Positions 33,641 through 45,749 of a stretch of DNA of 64,000 nucleotides are shown piece after piece. This DNA is from Styela clava (Eukaryota; Chordata; Ascidiacea; Stolidobranchia; Styelidae), in NCBI RefSeq assembly GCF_964204865.1, contig NC_135261.1:15438001-15502000 (forward strand), given 5' to 3'. The notes below the pieces were generated by a model, which was given only the letters and a program-made list of their open reading frames with translations, ran no database searches and was not told the DNA's origin. The stretch's first letter is position 1; each line of letters begins with the position of its first letter. The position numbers and the translations under genes are program-made.

Positions 33641-34982
33641 CAAACGTAGTCAGCTGCAGTGCACTGGCTGACATAGATACTAAATACATTAAAATACGTG
33701 TATACCATTCCCCTGGGTGTTGAAATCTCAGGAATGTTCTTTATGGCCTTACATACCTGTATCATGATCGTTCTTTACCAAGAGGGCTAATCTAGAGACA
33801 GACTCAAAGTGCTTCATACGGACCTAGGGTCTCCGCGATCTATTTGTTTACTTAAAATGGCATTAATAAAATTTAAGCAGCAGCAAATACATCTGAGGTA
33901 TTAATTAGTAATTTCAATTCACCCATCAATATTGATCGCTAAGTAACAATTTGTTTTTGTTACGTTCTTATTGTGGGGCTACGTCAATAACGGTCCACCT
34001 CTTCACGAGCTCCATAACACCAAATATTTGAATGGTCTCGAATAGTTGATCTATATATCATCAGTTGTTGTCGTCGGTATGCTCTTGTCTTGAGCAGTCA
34101 ATTATTTACTTCACATAGAACCGTGATTAATCTCGTTGCTGATGTTATGTCTCCGCCGTTTGGTTTGGGCAAAGAAATTACTATATAGTAGGCATCGAAA
34201 CAACGTCACAATATGACCTCTCTTTTAACGACATCGCCCGCACGTTATAGTAAGAAAACTTAAAAGTATTCGTGGCTATGCGCCAGTTAATGAGCTAAGA
34301 TTTGTACGCCAATGCAGAGAATGCATTGATATAACGCTGAACCTGTACACGCCGTTATTCTTTCATTGAGTTGTAGGACGGTTACATTTTTGATGGCATT
34401 CACGTGCGCGTTTACTCGACAAATGTAAACAGACAAATATAATGGAATTGCTGGATTCTTTGTACTAAGCTCCGTACTAAGCGTGATCGGCTCGTAACGA
34501 CAACCTGGAGTAATTAAAGTAATCAGGTAAAAACATTTGATTACCAACAATCAGATAGCTTTTTTCGTCAGATATTTTTGCGCGGGAAGCCACAAGCGAC
34601 ATCGCTTTCAGTCAGTCACAAATGTTCGTGATAGGATAAGATTTGATTTTGTGTAGGATTGCTGCTGTTGTGTATGGATAGGCTGCCTGTTGGGTTAGGA
34701 CAGCGAGTTCGAAACAATATTCAGGTGAGTTCAATGTTCTTTATACCCATTGTTTTCATTGCTATTATATTGCTTTCATTTTACTATTGTATAAGTGGTA
34801 AATTAGAGGTTTTCGGGCCTATACGACTTGGACTTATTAACCAATACAGAAGTCTAGATTGATGGATGATTCTCTTTTGCACCCAACTCACCAACAGCGG
34901 GTTCTATCGTTTTCTCACAAATAGGCCAAACTTAAAACCTATATGACAATACATAAGCTTATCATGAAGAAACTTAAAACGT
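33641..34982. other. Intergenic region left of the array
   Basis: No convincing gene. A 51-bp stretch at 34674-34724 has an ATG, 17 open codons and a good donor (CAG|GTGAGT) but no partner exon that stays in frame. Confidence 0.5.
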
Positions 34983-35085
34983 AATACACTTACTTTCAAA
35001 ACTTTCGCAAATGTAGCGCAAAATCCATGGTTTAATAGAGATTCGCCATAGCCTTTTTACTTTAATATATTATTGTGTATGGATA

Positions 35086-35262
35086 GGATCTTTGTACAAA
35101 GACTCTACCAACGTTCAAAATAAGAGAATTAGTAATTATCCAGTTTAAGTTAGGAATGAAGATTGCACTGGAAATTCAAATTTTTAAATCATTCCTAACC
35201 CCAAATGGATAATTACTAATATGTCATTTTAAAACGTGGCGGGAGCTTTGTGCAAAAGATCC
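35086..35262. mobile_element. Inverted-repeat MITE in array unit 1
   Basis: The left arm begins GGATCTTTGTACAAAG and holds TTAGTAATTATCCA. The right arm reversed begins GGATCTTTTGCACAAAG and holds the same TTAGTAATTATCCA. GATA flanks both sides (35082-35085 and 35263-35266), perhaps a 4-bp duplication. It is repeated at the matching place in units 2-4 (for example 40472-40648). Confidence 0.65.
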
Positions 35263-35456
35263 GATAAATTCAGTCCCACTGTCCATTGATTATGCTAGCT
35301 ACAGTTCTGCGACAATTTATTTATCAATATCTTAACTTTTTTCAGATGAAGAAATATTGAAGGTTAAAGATTCAAAGACACGAACTAACGAACGAGGAAT
35401 ATTACAAGTAAATATTATTTGAACATTTTATTAGACGCCTATTGATTCCTGTATAC

Positions 35457-35970
35457 CACTGTTTATGTTTGAAATGCTAAAAAATTCGATGCGAGCGCAC
35501 CGCGTCTCTGGTCTTGCGATCAGAGTCAGCATTGTTATGCCACTTATCTGATCATGTGTTTTCTCTCGAAATTGTAAGATTTATATAAAAAAGTCAGACC
35601 CACGTTCACGTTTAAAATGCTAAATAGTTCGATGCAAGCCAACATTGGGTGCTCCTGATGTATGCGCACCAAAATGTCGCATAACCTGAATCCTAGCCAG
35701 GTACACAACCCGAGTTCAGGTTGTGCGCCATCTTGGTGGCATACTTCAGGAGGTCCGAACATTGTTATGCCGCTTTTTTGATCCTGTGCATTCTATCGAA
35801 ATTGTAAGATTTAGATTTTGCACAAGCTTTAATAATTTTGTTTCGAAGCAGAAGTCCAAAAAAGTACAATAAATATAGTATATTGTATCAAATTGGTGTA
35901 CTCTTTGCGACCCCTAAAATTCGTTGCGCGCTTCCCTGCTGGATAGCGATCCCCAGTTTGCGATCTCTAC
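35457..35970. repeat. Degenerate hAT relic with internal duplication
   Basis: Two direct copies of about 140 bp (each with TTCGATGC..., GCATTGTTATGCC-like and CTCGAAATTGTAAGATTTA) are followed by TTTGCGACCCCTAAAATTC and CCAGTTTGCGATC. The same order occurs in the intact hAT MITE at 260-574, so this is an old relative. A palindromic MITE (35651-35754) sits in the second copy. The arrangement repeats in units 2-4. Confidence 0.6.
35651..35754. mobile_element. Short palindromic MITE in array unit 1
   Basis: Arms of about 40 bp: GCTCCTGATGTATGCGCACC on the left faces a reversed CCTCCTGAAGTATGCCACC on the right, both leading to AACCTGAA. It belongs to the CACCAAGATGGCG family seen at 8626 and 26576. 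Copies lie near 41037, 46418 and 53146. A 72-codon minus-strand frame across it is an artefact. Confidence 0.7.
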
Positions 35971-37221
35971 CGTGAACAATGTGATAATGCTACAAATTAC
36001 TGATCAGAGGTAATTAATTAGTCATATACTCCATGAAAGAGTTAAATAAATTCATTGAGTATTTTATTGTTATTGTAATATTTGCAATTTGTGCAGTTTG
36101 AAGACTACACCTGATATGTTATAGAGTTTATATTTGAAATTTAATGTCAATCGCTGAATAAATTTTTATTCGTCTATTCGTCTAAACTTTCTAAATTTTA
36201 AATTTTATGAAATTAAATGTCGAAATTTACCCGTTACGTATTTTATTAAAACTTACGTATATTTTTAGAAGAAAATATTCAGAAAAGAGTCTCACTTTAA
36301 CAATACAAAATGAGGTACAATATGATACACTAACATATCATTTTAACTAAAGGATGTAAATTTGGTGAAATCAGCGACATAGTTGAAAATGACCTCAATT
36401 GAATTACATAGTTGATTTTTTGTATCTTTAGCATAAGCATAGCTTTGTAGTGTCTCTGTCAAATAACATTTGTGTGAATTAACTACCTGAAAATGGCATA
36501 GTTGGCTACATGAAATTTAGTTTAATTCAAATTTTGAATTGACTTACACAAAATCACGATCTATATATTGATTTTCAGCTTTTTAAAACACTGCTTGAAA
36601 GTCGACAGAACAATTTATCATTGCACCAAAAGAAATTCGTCAAGTGTCAGATTTTCATCACTGAGTGAGATGGAGGCCTATCAAGTCTGAAGAGCAAGTA
36701 TGTAATCATATCATTTGAAATCTTTCAATTTACATGTCTATAAATAAATAATATGTTGTATTTTTTTTCGGGAAATCGACAGACAAATTATTACTTTTAA
36801 TATTTTGAGTATAACCGCGAAATTAACTATTCTGTACTACAAATTAGTATAGCGCTGCACGTTCAGGGGCTAACTGCTGTGTTGTCCCATCTGCTGTTGT
36901 TTCGTTTAATCGTCCAAACCGAAAGACCAATTACTATCTTGTAATGTCAGTTTAGGTAAAGTTCATTGGGTCAGCATAAATAAAAGGCGTTTCATCGCAA
37001 TAGGGCGTCACGTTGTGATTACTACAAACAGTGAATTTTTTTTAAAGTGATACTATAAGTTAATCCAGCAGTGTATATCTGCAGAGATACTGAAAGGATT
37101 TGAACTATGCCTCGTTAAGTGAAATTCGGTTAAAACACAACACCAACTTAATAACCATGCAAATATTAAAACTTATTGTTTACCTTGTTGTTTATCATGG
37201 GGTGCCTATATACACACTAAT

Positions 37222-37431
37222 ATGCCTAATTTCCCTGAAATCGTAGTCCTGGCCTTTTTTATTAATCTGATGAGCGTTTTTGCCACAAATGATAATGGTA
37301 ATCAGACTAATGTCTTAAATTTAACTGTAGCTCATCGTGGTAGTAAACGCTCTGGTAGTAAACAGTTGATAACCATGTCATTGATGTTCCCAACTATACT
37401 TCAAACTGAAATCGCCCCAAATTTCCAATAA
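37222..37431 (+). other. Short ORF (69 aa) kept in all four array units
   Basis: The ORF has copies at 42641-42850, 48021-48230 and 54700-54909. The first 21 residues are hydrophobic and end in A-like small residues (signal-peptide-like), and two N-glycosylation sequons follow (NQT at 27, NLT at 33). Copies 1, 3 and 4 agree; copy 2 has S-to-F and H-to-P changes. Array units are nearly identical everywhere, so conservation is not evidence of selection. Coding status is unproven. Confidence 0.2.
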
Positions 37432-40083
37432 TGATATTATAAGAGTGAGTCATACTAAGTGTATTAAGATAGCCGTTAATCTTACACCTTAAAGAACTCG
37501 TGTCCCAACTAAAATTTTCAAAAACAATACTGTGTAAATTATATTCAACCAAGTGTAAACTTTTTTTGGTCCATATCCCCTTGGTAAAAGTGCTAAGTAT
37601 TCATATGTTCAGGACTGTTTAAATTTAGAGACATGGGAATATATGTCATATTTTCCCTATTGTTGGTGCGGGTCACGTCGTGGTATGCCTAATCACGTGT
37701 GAATCTCGTTTATAATCTCTACTGAATGGTGTTAGTTGGATCGTTTATACGGCACACGCCGTCAATATGAGATATAGTAGTTTCAAAACTCTGGAATTAT
37801 TACTTTTTTAATTAGATATTAGAAACTTGGGTGTCGCTGCTCGATAACCAGTTTAAAGATCACTATATACATGAGATCCCACGAAATTGTAAATCTACTA
37901 TAGTCAGCCTATATATCCGTTGCTAGTAGTCTCAGTAATCATACCGTCCCATGTTCATAAGTTTTCGAATCTGGAAATATAATTCTTATTTCCTTATCGT
38001 TTATTCCGTAGTAATAATCTGTCCTGTTCTTATTTATATATATATATGTCTACAATGTCTGTGGCTGAAGTTATTTATTGACCTATATTTTCAGGAAGTT
38101 GCTGGGAGGGAAAGACTATAGAGAACTTGAAGGTAAAAAATAACACACTAATAAACTATTAACTATTTAAGATTTAGATAATGAGATACAACATAGCACA
38201 CTGACAGATCATTCAAAATAAGTAATATTTATAATATTGAAAATCTGCAAATAATATAGAATGAATGTAAATGGATATCAGTATGCTACAAGTTGTCGTC
38301 TTTGTATCTTTAGAATAAGCATAGCTTATCACAAGGGCGTGGACAATTTATTGAGGGGCGTAAAGGAAAAATTTGTTAGATTTTATCTTTCCCGCCTTAT
38401 TTTCGGTATTTTCCTTTCTTGAATATGTAGCCGTATTTTCAACGTGCTCTTCATGAATATAAATATATTTTATATGATGTGTTGCAATATTATACGCTGA
38501 CAAATCATTCCAAAGTAATATTTGTAATTTAGGGGGAAATCTGTGAAAAATTTGTCAATGAACTGACAATTAATATTTTCATTTTTATGTATCTAAACTC
38601 TAAAGTATAAGCATAGTTTCTCTGTGCTCCTGTCAAATTACATTTTCTGTAACTTATAAACCTCAAACTTAATAATGACGTTGTTCGAACATCTATATAT
38701 AATTCAAATCAATATCATACAAAATTTACCTACATTTCATTATCTCATATAAATTTCAGCTTTCTGAAACACTTCTTGAAAGAGGGAAAGACAATTCATC
38801 ATTATATCTAAAGACATGCGGGGTTATTCGTCCGATTATGCATCACTGAGAGAGGTGGCTGCCTCGAGTCTAAAGAGCAAGTATGTTATTAAAATCTTTT
38901 GAATCTTTCTAACTTACATTCATCACCACTATTCACGGATCCCCACAATCAATTTTAAAATTGGTATCTATTACTATTCCTAAATAAGTTAAAATTACTT
39001 TACTTAATTTAAATGCTAAACATTTTAATAGGCTTAATACCAGGTGAATTTGCAACCCAATTTCTTAATTGAAAACCGGCATTATAAAATATTAAAACTA
39101 AACGGAAGATATCACCATAAGTTTTGTTCTAGCAGTCTCACAGCAGATTGAAAACGCTTTTCAGACATTGTAAATTTGTGTTATGTTAGGATTTCTTTAA
39201 AATGTATACCATATAGGAACTGAAATGGAAACACAGTAAATTGTTCGCGCGATGTACCTTTTGTCTATTTTGAAACTACCGATGGAGCCCAATACGACTT
39301 TTTCTCTGTATGTGACGATATATAAGATAATTAATGCAAAATATATCGAACATTTTTTTTTGCAATATTTTAAATTACAATCGTTCGTATTTTGTCGATA
39401 TCTTTAAAATAATTTTGAGTGCCGAAAAAACAAATCAAATTTGATTAACTTCAAAATACGATTCCGGTCTACTTATAGTTGGCAGTTTGGGACGTATTTC
39501 GTGCAATTTTCAAATAGTGATTTTTCATTTATTAAATTATCGTAAAAGTTTTCCCGACTAAAATTCGAGTAACGAAGAACACAAATAAATTACTTTGACA
39601 AGATATTTTGAATGCTCGCACCGGCTATGAATTGAATATTTTACTCGAGAGATAACTTTTTATCCTCTGCGATCTTACTTATATATAATGTCACATTTGA
39701 ATTTGCGCTCGTTGTCATATTTCGACACTACTGATGTCAAATTTTATTAGTGTTATTACTTCTTTGGACAGTCACAAAATTGGACAAGTCAGTATTTTAT
39801 TAAGTAATCGGAGCGCCTAAGTTTCTCCCACGGAGCACTTTGAGAATCTATGCCTTAATAGACCAGGGAAGAAATTTTCGTAAAAGTGTTTGAAGTATCG
39901 TTGTACATGTTTAATAGCTGAGTTTTAGGCAGAATATTGTACAATTTTAGCATCTCTTTGAAAATTAGCTGTTTGCATCTAATAATTAAATATTCACTCC
40001 AGCTCACCATATTAAGATTTTGTGTCAACGCTTCCGAGTGGCCAAAAACTTAATATGGATACGCATTATCGCAAAGTTACCTT

Positions 40084-40338
40084 ATGTCCAGGCTTGTCCA
40101 TGGAAAACGTGCCATGAGATGGGATGGGATAACACACCTTTGTATTTCCCATGGGACGCGTGGGACACGAAAACCATATGATTTTCAGGGAAATGATGGT
40201 AAAAATTTTCGTTATGGATTTCGTGTCCATATATTTGAGCATAGCTCTCTTGTTAGTTATAGAGAGCAAAACATATTCAGCATTAACAATATACTTCGTG
40301 AAAGAGCTGATGGACACATATATAATAGTTATGAATAA
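40084..40338 (+). other. Short ORF (84 aa) near the end of each array unit
   Basis: Copies are at 45465-45719, 50884-51138 and 57574-57828. It begins MSRLVHGKRAMRWDGI and has no family I recognise. Another plus-strand frame and a minus-strand frame are also open over the same bases, which suggests a low-stop repeat rather than a gene. Confidence 0.15.
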
Positions 40339-40368
40339 AAAGTTAACTAAGTCCGTTTTTACCGTTTT

Positions 40369-43300
40369 AATACACTTACTTTCAAAACTTTCGCAAATGT
40401 AGCGCAAAATCCATGGTTTAATAGAGATTCGCCATAGCCTTTTTACTTTAATATATTATTGTGTATGGATTGGATCTTTGTACAAAGACCCTACCAACGT
40501 TCAAAGTAAGAGAACTAGTAATTATCCAGTTTAAGTTAGGAATGAAGATTGCACTGGAAATTCAAATTTTTAAATCATTCCTAACCCCAAATGGATAATT
40601 ACTAATATGTCATTTTAAAACGTGGCGGGAGCTTTGTGCAAAAGATCCGATAAATTCAGTCCCACTGTCCATTGATTATGCTAGCTACAGTTCTGCGACA
40701 ATTTATTTATCAATATCTTAACTTTTTTCAGATGAAGAAATATTGAAGGTTAAAGATTCAAAGACACGAACTAACGAACGAGGAATATTACAAGTAAATA
40801 TTATTTGAACATTTTATTAGACGCCTATTGATTCCTGTATACCACTGTTTATGTTTGAAATGCTAAAAAATTCGATGCGAGCGCACCGCGTCTCTGGTCT
40901 TGCGATCAGAGTCAGCATTGTTATGCCACTTATCTGATCATGTGTTTTCTCTCGAAATTGTAAGATTTATATAAAAAAGTCAGACCCACGTTCACGTTTA
41001 AAATGCTAAATAGTTCGATGCAAGCCAACATTGGGTGCTCCTGATGTATGCGCACCAAAATGTCGCATAACCTGAATCCTAGCCAGGTACACAACCCGAG
41101 TTCAGGTTGTGCGCCATCTTGGTGGCATACTTCAGGAGGTCCGAACATTGTTATGTCGCTTTTTTGATCCTGTGCATTCTATCGAAATTGTAAGATTTAG
41201 ATTTTGCACAAGCTTTAATAATTTTGTTTCGAAGCAGAAGTCCAAAAAAGTACAATAAATATAGTATATTGTATCAAATTGGTGTACTCTTTGCGACCCC
41301 TAAAATTCGTTGCGCGCTTCCCTGTTGGATAGCGATCCCCAGTTTGCGATCTCTACCGTGAACAATGTGATAATGCTACAAATTACTGATCAGAGGTAAT
41401 TAATTAGTCATATACTCCATGAAAGAGTTAAATAAATTCATTGAGTATTTTATTGTTATTGTAATATTTGCAATTTGTGCAGTTTGAAGACTACACCTGA
41501 TATGTTATAGAGTTTATATTTGAAATTTAATGTCAATCGCTGAATAAATTTTATTCGTCTATTCGTCTAAACTTTCTAAATTTTAAATTTTATGAAATTA
41601 AATGTCGAAATTTACCCGTTACGTATTTTATTAAAACTTACGTATATTTTTAGAAGAAAATATTCAGAAAAGAGTCTCACTTCAACAATACAAAATGAGG
41701 TACAATATGATACACTAACATATCATTTTAACTAAAGGATGTAAATTTGGTGAAATCAGCGACATAGTTGAAATTGACCTCAATTGAATTACATAGTTGG
41801 TTTTTTGTATCTTTAGCATAAGCATAGCTTTGTAGTGTCTCTGTCAAATAACATTTGTGTGAATTAACTACCTGAAAATGGCATAGTTGGCTCCATGAAA
41901 TTTAGTTTAATTCAAATTTTGAATTGACTTACACAAAATCACGATCTATATATTGATTTTCAGCGTTTTAAAACACTGCTTGAAAGTCGACAGAACAATT
42001 TATCATTGCACCAAAAGAAATTTGTCAAGTGTCAGATTTTCATCACTGAGTGAGATGGAGGCCTATCAAGTCTGAAGAGCAAGTATGTAATCATATCATT
42101 TGAAATCTTTCAATTTACATGTCTATAAATAAATAATGTGTTGTATATTTTTTCGGGAAATCGACAGACAAATTATTACTTTTAATATTTTGAGTATAAT
42201 CGCGAAATTAACTATTCTGTACTACAAATTAACTGTAGCAATATCCGGTGAATAATGGCGTAGTCAGTATAGCGCTGCACGTTCAGGGGCTAACTGCTGT
42301 GTTGTCCCATCTGCTGTTGTTTCGTTTAATCGTCCAAACCGAAAGACCAATTACTATCTTGTAATGTCAGTTTAGGTAAAGTTCATTGGGTCAGCATAAA
42401 TAAAAGCCGTTTCATCGCAATAGGGCGTCACGTTGTGATTACTACAAACAGTGAATTTTTTTAAAGTGATACTATAAGTTAATCCAGCAGTGTATATCTG
42501 CAGAGATACTGAAATGATTTGAACTATGCCTCGTTAAGTGAAATTCGGTTAAAACACAACACCAACTTAATAACCATGCAAATATTAAAACTTATTGTTT
42601 ACCTTGTTGTTTATCATGGGGTGCCTATATACACACTAATATGCCTAATTTCCCTGAAATCGTAGTCCTGGCCTTTTTTATTAATTTGATGAGCTTTTTT
42701 GCCACAAATGATAATGGTAATCAGACTAATGTCTTAAATTTAACTGTAGCTCCTCGTGGTAGTAAACGCTCTGGTAGTAAACAGTTGATAACCATGTCAT
42801 TGATGTTCCCAACTATACTTCAAACTGAAATCGCCCCAAATTTCCAATAATGATATTATAAGAGTGAGTCATACTAAGTGTATTAAGATAGCCGTTAATC
42901 TTACACCTCAAAGAACTCGTGTCCCAACTAAAATTTTCAAAAACAATACTGTGTAAATTATATTCAACCAAGTGTAAACTTTTTTTGGTCCATATCCCCT
43001 TGGTAAAAGTGTTGAGTATTCATATGTTCAGGACTGTTTAAATTTAGAGACATGGGAATATATGTCATATTTTCCCTATTGTTGGTGCGGGTCACGTCGT
43101 GGTATGCCTAATCACGTGTGAATCTCGTTTATAATCTCTACTGAATGGTGTTAGTTGGATCGTTTATACGGCACACGCTGTCAATATGAGATATAGTAGT
43201 TTCAAAACTCTGGAATTCCTACTTTTTTAATTAGATATCAGAAACTTGGGTGTCGCTGCTCGATAACCAGTTTAAAGATCACTATATACATGAGATCCCA

Positions 43301-45749
43301 CAAAATTGTAAATCTACTATAGTCAGCCTATATATCCGTTGCTAGTAGTCTCAGTAATCATACCGTCCCATGTTCATAAGTTTTCGAATCTGGAAATATA
43401 ATTCTTATTTCCTTATCGTTTATTCCGTAGTAATAATCTGTCCTGTTCTTATTTATATATATATATGTCTACAATGTCTGTGGCTGAAGTTATTTATTGA
43501 CCTATATTTTCAGGAAGTTGCTGGGAGGAAAGACTATAGAGAACTTGAAGGTAAAAAATAACACACTAATAAACTATTAACTATTTAAGATTTAGATAAT
43601 GAGATACAACATAGCACACTGACAGATCATTCAAAATAAGTAATATTTATAATATTGAAAATCTGCAAATAATATAGAATGAATGTAAATGGATATCAGT
43701 ATGCTACAAGTTGTCGTCTTTGTATCTTTAGAATAAGCATAGCTTATCACAAGGGCGTGGACAATTTATTGAGGGGCGTAAAGGAAAAATTTGTTAGATT
43801 TTATCTTTCCCGCCTTATTTTCGGTATTTTCCTTTCTTGAATATGTAGCCGTATTTTCAACGTGCTCTTCATGAATATAAATATATTTTATATGATGTGT
43901 TGCAATATTATACGCTGACAAATCATTCCAAAGTAATATTTGTAATTTAGGGGGAAATCTGTGAAAAATTTGTCAATGAACTGACAATTAATATTTTCAT
44001 TTTTATGTATCTAAACTCTAAATTATAAGCATAGTTTCTCTGTGCTCCTGTCAAATTACATTTTCTGTAACTTATAAACCTCAAACTTAATAATGACGTA
44101 GTTCGAACATCTATATATAATTCAAATCAATATCATGCAAAATTTACCTACATTTCATTATCTCATATAAATTTCAGCTTTCTGAAACACTTCTTGAAAA
44201 AGGGAAAGACAATTCATCATTATATCTAAAGACATGCGGGGTTATTCGTCCGATTATGCATCACTGAGAGAGGTGGCTGCCTCGAGTCTAAAGAGCAAGT
44301 ATGTTATTAAAATCTTTTGAATCTTTCTAACTTACATTCATCACCACTATTCACGGATCCCCACAATCAATTTTAAAATTGGTATCTATTACTATTCCTA
44401 AATAAGTTAAAATTACTTTACTTAATTTAAATGCTAAACATTTTAATAGGCTTAATACCAGGTGAATTTGCAACCCAATTTCTTAATTTCAAAACCGGCA
44501 TTATAAAATATTAAAACTAAACGGAAGATATCACCATAAGTTTTGTTCTAGCAGTCTCACAGCAGATTGAAAACGCTTTTCAGACATTGTAAATTTGTGT
44601 TATGTTAGGATTTCTTTAAAATGTATACCATATAGGAACTGAAATGGAAACACAGTAAATTGTTCGCGCGATGTACCTTTTGTCTATTTTGAAACTACCG
44701 ATGGAGCCCAATACGACTTTTTCTCTGTATGTGACGATATATAAGATAATTAATGCAAAATATATCGAACATTTTTTTTTGCAATATTTTTTAAATTACA
44801 ATCGTTCGTATTTTGTCGATATCTTTAAAATAATTTTGAGTGCCGAAAAAACAAATCAAATTTGATTAGCTTCAAAATACGATTCCGGTCTACTTATAGT
44901 TGGCAGTTTGGGACGTATTTCGTGCAATTTTCAAATAGTGATTTTTCATTTATTAAATTATCGTAAAAGTTTTCCCGACTAAGATATTTTGAATGCTCGC
45001 ACCGGCTATGAATTGAATATTTTACTCGAGAGATAACTTTTTATCCTCTGCGATCTTACTTATATATAATGTTACATTTGAATTTGCGCTCGTGTTCATA
45101 TTTCGACACTTCTGATGTCAAATTTTATTAGTGGTATTACTTCTTTGGACAGTCACAAAATTGGACAAGTCAGTATTTTATTAAGTAATCGGAGCGCCTA
45201 AGTTTCTCCCACGGAGCACTTTGAGAACCTATGCCTTAATAGACCAGGGAAGAAATTTTCGTAAAAGTGTTTGAAGTATCGTTTTACATGTTTAATAGCT
45301 GAGTTTTAGGCAGAATATTGTACAATTTTAGCATCTCTTTGAAAATTAGCTGTTTGCATCTAATAATTAAATATTCACTCCAGCTCACCATATTAAGATT
45401 TTGTGTCAACGCTTCCGAGTGGCCAAAAACTTAATATGGATACGCATTATCGCAAAGTTACCTTATGTCCAGGCTTGTCAATGGAAAACGTGCCATGAGA
45501 TGGGATGGGATAACACACCTTTGTATTTCCCATGGGACGCGTGGGACACGAAAATCATATGATTTTCAGGGAAATGATGGTAAAAACTTTCGTTATGGAT
45601 TTCGTGTCCATATATTTGAGCATAGCTCTCTTGTTAGTTATAGAGAGCAAAACATATTCAGCATTAACAATATACTTCGTGAAAGAGCTGATGGACACAT
45701 ATATAATAGTTATGAATAAAAAGTTAACTAAGTCCGTTTTTACCGTTTT
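40369..45749. repeat. 5.4-kb tandem array, unit 2
   Basis: 5381 bp. Compared with units 1 and 3 it lacks about 40 bp near 44982 (AAAATTCGAGTAACGAAGAA and following). It has one G fewer in GGGAGGAAAG near 43526, which would shift the frame of the exon-like patch there. Confidence 0.95.

Larger units (their letters stand above)
34983..40368. repeat. 5.4-kb tandem array, unit 1
   Basis: The unit starts at AATACACTTACTTTC and is 5386 bp long. It is almost identical to the next three units; visible differences are scattered substitutions and small indels. This unit lacks about 34 bp (containing ATATCCGGTGAATAATGG) that units 2-4 have near 42240, 47620 and 54300. Internal parts, in order: a MITE (35086-35262), an exon-like patch (about 35346-35407), a degenerate hAT relic (about 35457-35970) with an embedded palindromic MITE, and several spliced-looking patches. 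No firm gene. Confidence 0.95.

Noticed and set aside
34674..34724. Possible first exon (ATG, 17 codons, donor CAG|GTGAGT)
   Set aside because: The next exon-like patch (about 35346) gives a stop within five codons in the required phase; no other partner was found.
40066..40407. 113-codon minus-strand frame, repeated in the array
   Set aside because: It overlaps two other open frames on the plus strand and spans a unit boundary; there is no protein-like pattern.
43370..43561. 63-codon frame ending in KDYRELEGKK in array unit 2
   Set aside because: It exists only because unit 2 lacks one G; the other units do not have it.
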